Part shown: positions 60,657-64,000 of the stretch, one piece after another
Layout: every line of letters begins with the position of its first letter
Position numbering within the stretch: the stretch's first letter is position 1
The notes under the pieces: model-generated
Databases searched by the model: none
The model's input: only the letters and a program-made list of their open reading frames with translations
Told to the model about the DNA's origin: nothing
Made by a program: the position numbers and the translations under genes
Assembly (NCBI RefSeq): GCF_000007205.1
Contig: NC_005043.1
Location: 496,001-560,000 of the forward strand
DNA: 64,000 bases
Reading direction: 5' to 3'
DNA from: Chlamydia pneumoniae TW-183
Lineage (GTDB): Bacteria > Chlamydiota > Chlamydiia > Chlamydiales > Chlamydiaceae

Positions 60657-61151
60657 CTAGTCTCCCAGAGATTCCCCAAGAAATTCTTTCATCCGATTAA
60701 AGACAGGAAAAGATTCAAATAAAGGCAATGCTCCTAACCACATTCTTTGGGGAACGGCTGTCAAATACATCAAAGCTTTCAATCCTTGAAACGACACGCC
60801 CTGTGCTGCCAAGCCATGAACAAGCATAACCGCAGCCTGTTCACTTAAAACATCTCTAGGATTCAATACTTTTTGTCCAGACTGTAAACGACTCGCAAAT
60901 TGAGATAACATAGAATCCAAGCCTTGCAAACAAACGGTGTAATCGGCCTGATCTTCTAGAGAGATTTCGGTACCGCGAACACAGTCTAGCAAAACAGCCC
61001 AATCTATCAAATAGGATAAAGGATATTCATACAAACTGCAGAGGAACCCTGACTCATTTTCTAAGATTTCAGTGTTCGAAAGAATCTGCTCACGAATCTG
61101 CCTACGATCTACCCGTACCACAGAACCATATTTGTCAAAGAGCCGCTTCAT
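60657..61151 (-). CDS. Hypothetical protein in the artJ run
   Basis: The product is 164 residues. No signal peptide, membrane segment or motif is recognised. It is Leu-rich and probably helical (LYEYPLSYLIDWAVLL, LQGLDSMLSQFASRL). It has a plausible ATG at 61151, 93 bases after the Inc-like gene, and is followed after 32 bases by another Inc-like gene. Composition is typical of its neighbours. It may be specific to C. pneumoniae. Confidence 0.7.
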   Translation of the reverse strand: MKRLFDKYGSVVRVDRRQIREQILSNTEILENESGFLCSLYEYPLSYLIDWAVLLDCVRGTEISLEDQADYTVCLQGLDSMLSQFASRLQSGQKVLNPRDVLSEQAAVMLVHGLAAQGVSFQGLKALMYLTAVPQRMWLGALPLFESFPVFNRMKEFLGESLGD

Positions 61152-61244
61152 AGCAGGAACAGAAGAAGAAAAAGCAATAAATAGGTTGTCTAATCTTTGA
61201 TTTGCGCTCTCATAACATTTTTCTCCCTCAGCACAGTTATATCC

Positions 61245-62267
61245 CTAATCTAAGGACATTGCGTTTATCAAATCGAGCTTCTGAAAATAGCGAGAGAGAA
61301 ATGTTTGTATTTGTGCTTCATAGCGGGCGACATCGATCGCTGTCTCTGGGAGCTTTCTTTGCAAGCTCTCTAGATGGCGATGTAAAAACTTCTCAAAAAA
61401 TGAAGACGACCAAATGTAGGTAAGAAAAGAATCCTTTAAGAAGCGTCTGTCGGGATTTTCCAACGCCAAAAGAAGATCGAATTGCGCCAAAGCATCCTCA
61501 GGAGAACATTCTTCTCTGCGACAGCTAAATACCCCGTCTGCGTCTACACTAAAGGAACCTGAATCTGCCCAATCCATCAAAGGAGACGTTGCTTGTAAAG
61601 CATCTCCGTAGCGAATCAATTTCAAAATATCAGGAGAGTAATACTGCTCTTCTATCAAAAAGAGTAGAAGTTCCTCGGCGTGCGCAGTGACTTCAGGACT
61701 AAGATCCACTCCCAGTAAGTTCCACTGTCTCACTAAATGTAAAATGATATTGATGTGGACACAATCTTTCTTTAACAGCGAAAGTGTCGTAGATAGGGGC
61801 TCAAGTTTCAATATATTTTGTAAACTCTGATCAATATCTAAAGATCGATCCTTAGAATCAACAATCAGAGATTCGTGGAGATCCCCTCGTAAGAACAAGG
61901 AAATCAACTCGGAACGCCAATACTCATTCCCTAAGACATCTTGTTGTGTAGTCCACTCCTTTTGCGCAACAATTTCTGGAGGAGTCGCTTCTCGACTAGG
62001 TTCTAAAGTCTTGCCTAAAACGAGACCGGAGACAGCAAAAACGATAGCTAAGCTTAAAAGTAAACATCCAAGAGCAAACCCGAGGACCACAGCCCACAAT
62101 CCGACCTGTGGGAAAATGACAATCATAGCAATAAAAATTAAACAGCTCAAAGCCCCTAGGACTAAAGCTGCGTAATACATTCGCGATGTTCGTTCAGTAA
62201 ATCTTTCGTTGGAGGAGTTAGCCTCTCCTACAGAAGTAGATGAAGTTACAGGAACAGAGGTTGCCAT
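61245..62267 (-). CDS. Putative inclusion membrane (Inc)-like protein with long cytosolic part
   Basis: The product is 340 residues. The first 30 are Ser/Thr-rich and polar. A bilobed hydrophobic domain follows at about 32-87 (ALVLGALSCLIFIAMIVIF, then VGLWAVVLGFALGCLLLSLA). The remaining 250 residues are soluble and Leu/Glu-rich, possibly helical repeats. An N-terminal polar leader plus a bilobed hydrophobic domain fits type III-secreted Inc proteins. Its start lies 11 bases after the artJ stop, so it is in the artJ transcript. No homolog is recognised. Confidence 0.7.
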   Translation of the reverse strand: MATSVPVTSSTSVGEANSSNERFTERTSRMYYAALVLGALSCLIFIAMIVIFPQVGLWAVVLGFALGCLLLSLAIVFAVSGLVLGKTLEPSREATPPEIVAQKEWTTQQDVLGNEYWRSELISLFLRGDLHESLIVDSKDRSLDIDQSLQNILKLEPLSTTLSLLKKDCVHINIILHLVRQWNLLGVDLSPEVTAHAEELLLFLIEEQYYSPDILKLIRYGDALQATSPLMDWADSGSFSVDADGVFSCRREECSPEDALAQFDLLLALENPDRRFLKDSFLTYIWSSSFFEKFLHRHLESLQRKLPETAIDVARYEAQIQTFLSRYFQKLDLINAMSLD

Positions 62268-62278
62268 AAGAATACCCT

Positions 62279-63085
<807 letters not shown>

Positions 63086-63186
63086 CTATCATGTGTTAAA
63101 GTTTACATAAAAAAATAAATACATCAAACTCGAAAAAGTTTTAACTTTGAATAATTTTGATTAAAAAACGAGCAATTTTTGAACGT

Positions 63187-64000
63187 ATGTTTCCAATTCC
63201 CCCACCACATTGCCCGCCCAATAACAAGAATAATTTTTACCACTTAACGACTGATACTAAAGACCCTCTGTTACTTAGAATTCTACGTACCATAGGATAC
63301 GTTCTGCTCCATATCATTACTCTTGGTTTGCTTCTTCTGATTCACTACTACAAGCATCATCGGGTTGTCAGAAAAGAAGGCTTGCCAACGCCTCCCACTC
63401 TTCCCAAAGGACCAGAGCCAAAAACTATAGAAATTGCCAAACAACCGCCTAAGGATGGTGAAGACAAAAAACCCGATGTTCCCAAGCCGGGCACGCCGCC
63501 CCCAGAGGACACACCCCCGCCTCCCCCCAAAGCTCCTTCACCAGCGAGCCCAAAAGTCCCTAAACAACCTGCTGATAAAAAGCCGACTCCACCACCAGAG
63601 GCCCCTCCTCCTCCCGTACGGGTGGCTACCCCCATGCCTCTCCGCCCATCTAGTCAAGGCTATTGGCAATGCTTAAATCGCATGGTGAGCATGGTACTAA
63701 GACGAGCGCCTCTGCCTCTTCCTGCCATGCAAGTTGATCCAATACTTGGCGACTTTAACCCTCATTTCGTAGCTTCCTATCCCAATCGGATTGATAACGA
63801 ACCGATGTATTTCCAAATAAAACAGTTCAAGAAAATCGCACAAAATCCGGATCTTCCTCAACAACACCGGCGACTTGCGCAACTCTCTCTTGAACAGGCT
63901 CTCTATCTAAATGACAATTACTACCTTGTGAATGTACCGGGAGATGGGAACTGCTTTTATCGTGCCTATGCTGTAGGATGGCTATCTGCTCTCTACGAAG
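63187..64000 (+). CDS. OTU-like cysteine protease, 5' part
   Basis: ATG 63187 opens 271 codons that leave the window. There is a hydrophobic membrane anchor at about residues 35-53 ([20 protein letters not shown]), a Pro-rich linker (about 65-150), and a helical region. [14 protein letters not shown] motif has its catalytic Cys at residue 256 (bases 63952-63954). The DGNC(F/L) box is the signature of OTU deubiquitinases. The His side of the active site would lie beyond the window. I recall CPn0483 as a chlamydial OTU protein and C. caviae ChlaOTU as a ubiquitin-removing effector. The start is divergent from artJ, with a 128-base AT-rich gap. The open frame on the opposite strand is a proline-codon shadow. 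Confidence 0.9.
   Translation, partial: MFPIPPPHCPPNNKNNFYHLTTDTKDPLLLRILRTIGYVLLHIITLGLLLLIHYYKHHRVVRKEGLPTPPTLPKGPEPKTIEIAKQPPKDGEDKKPDVPKPGTPPPEDTPPPPPKAPSPASPKVPKQPADKKPTPPPEAPPPPVRVATPMPLRPSSQGYWQCLNRMVSMVLRRAPLPLPAMQVDPILGDFNPHFVASYPNRIDNEPMYFQIKQFKKIAQNPDLPQQHRRLAQLSLEQALYLNDNYYLVNVPGDGNCFYRAYAVGWLSALYE

Noticed and set aside
63357-63635. Gly-rich 92-codon minus-strand frame near the right end
   Set aside because: It is the complement of the proline-rich linker of the OTU-like gene.

Overview
The window looks like a Chlamydia (Chlamydophila) pneumoniae chromosome segment. It holds the large cluster of polymorphic membrane protein (Pmp) autotransporter genes, a tandem array of a lineage-specific paralogous family, and a downstream block with glgB, an MtaB-type methylthiotransferase, hflX, a PhnP-like hydrolase, artJ and an OTU-protease gene. 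Names such as pmp8-pmp18 are assigned from remembered gene order and protein lengths, not from a search.

Layout. 1-20617: G/I- and H-type pmp genes. These are the 3' part of pmp8, then pmp9, an orphan MetE-like gene on the minus strand, pmp10 on the minus strand with an 11-G tract, pmp11, a naturally truncated pmp12, pmp13 and pmp14. 20955-34713: six tandem minus-strand copies of one C. pneumoniae-type family with an N-terminal hydrophobic segment. Two copies are intact (25734-27788 and 30535-32553). The other four are broken by in-frame stops or by slips in short repeats. 35225-46905: four plus-strand E/F-type pmp genes (pmp15-18), apparently a duplicated two-gene unit; pmp17 is broken by two frameshifts. 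47079-52894: three minus-strand genes for putative secreted or membrane effectors. One has many tyrosines in SH2-ligand-like contexts, including a literal EPIYA. The second is probably the described early effector LIPP. The third carries four hydrophobic hairpins. 53003-59746: housekeeping genes on the minus strand (glgB, a CT865-like gene, mtaB, hflX, phnP-like). 59968-63058: artJ followed by three small genes, two with the bilobed hydrophobic domain of inclusion membrane (Inc) proteins. 63187-64000: the 5' part of a membrane-anchored, proline-rich OTU-like cysteine protease on the plus strand.

Themes. Most of the window codes for surface or host-directed proteins. Variation in homopolymers and short repeats is the main sequence signal: G11 in pmp10, C9 between pmp14 and the array, and one-base or two-base slips in pmp17 and in array copies 2, 4 and 6. 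The least explained item is the tyrosine-motif protein at 47079-49406. No tRNA, rRNA, insertion sequence or CRISPR array was found; one short tRNA D-arm-like string lies at 40997-41014.
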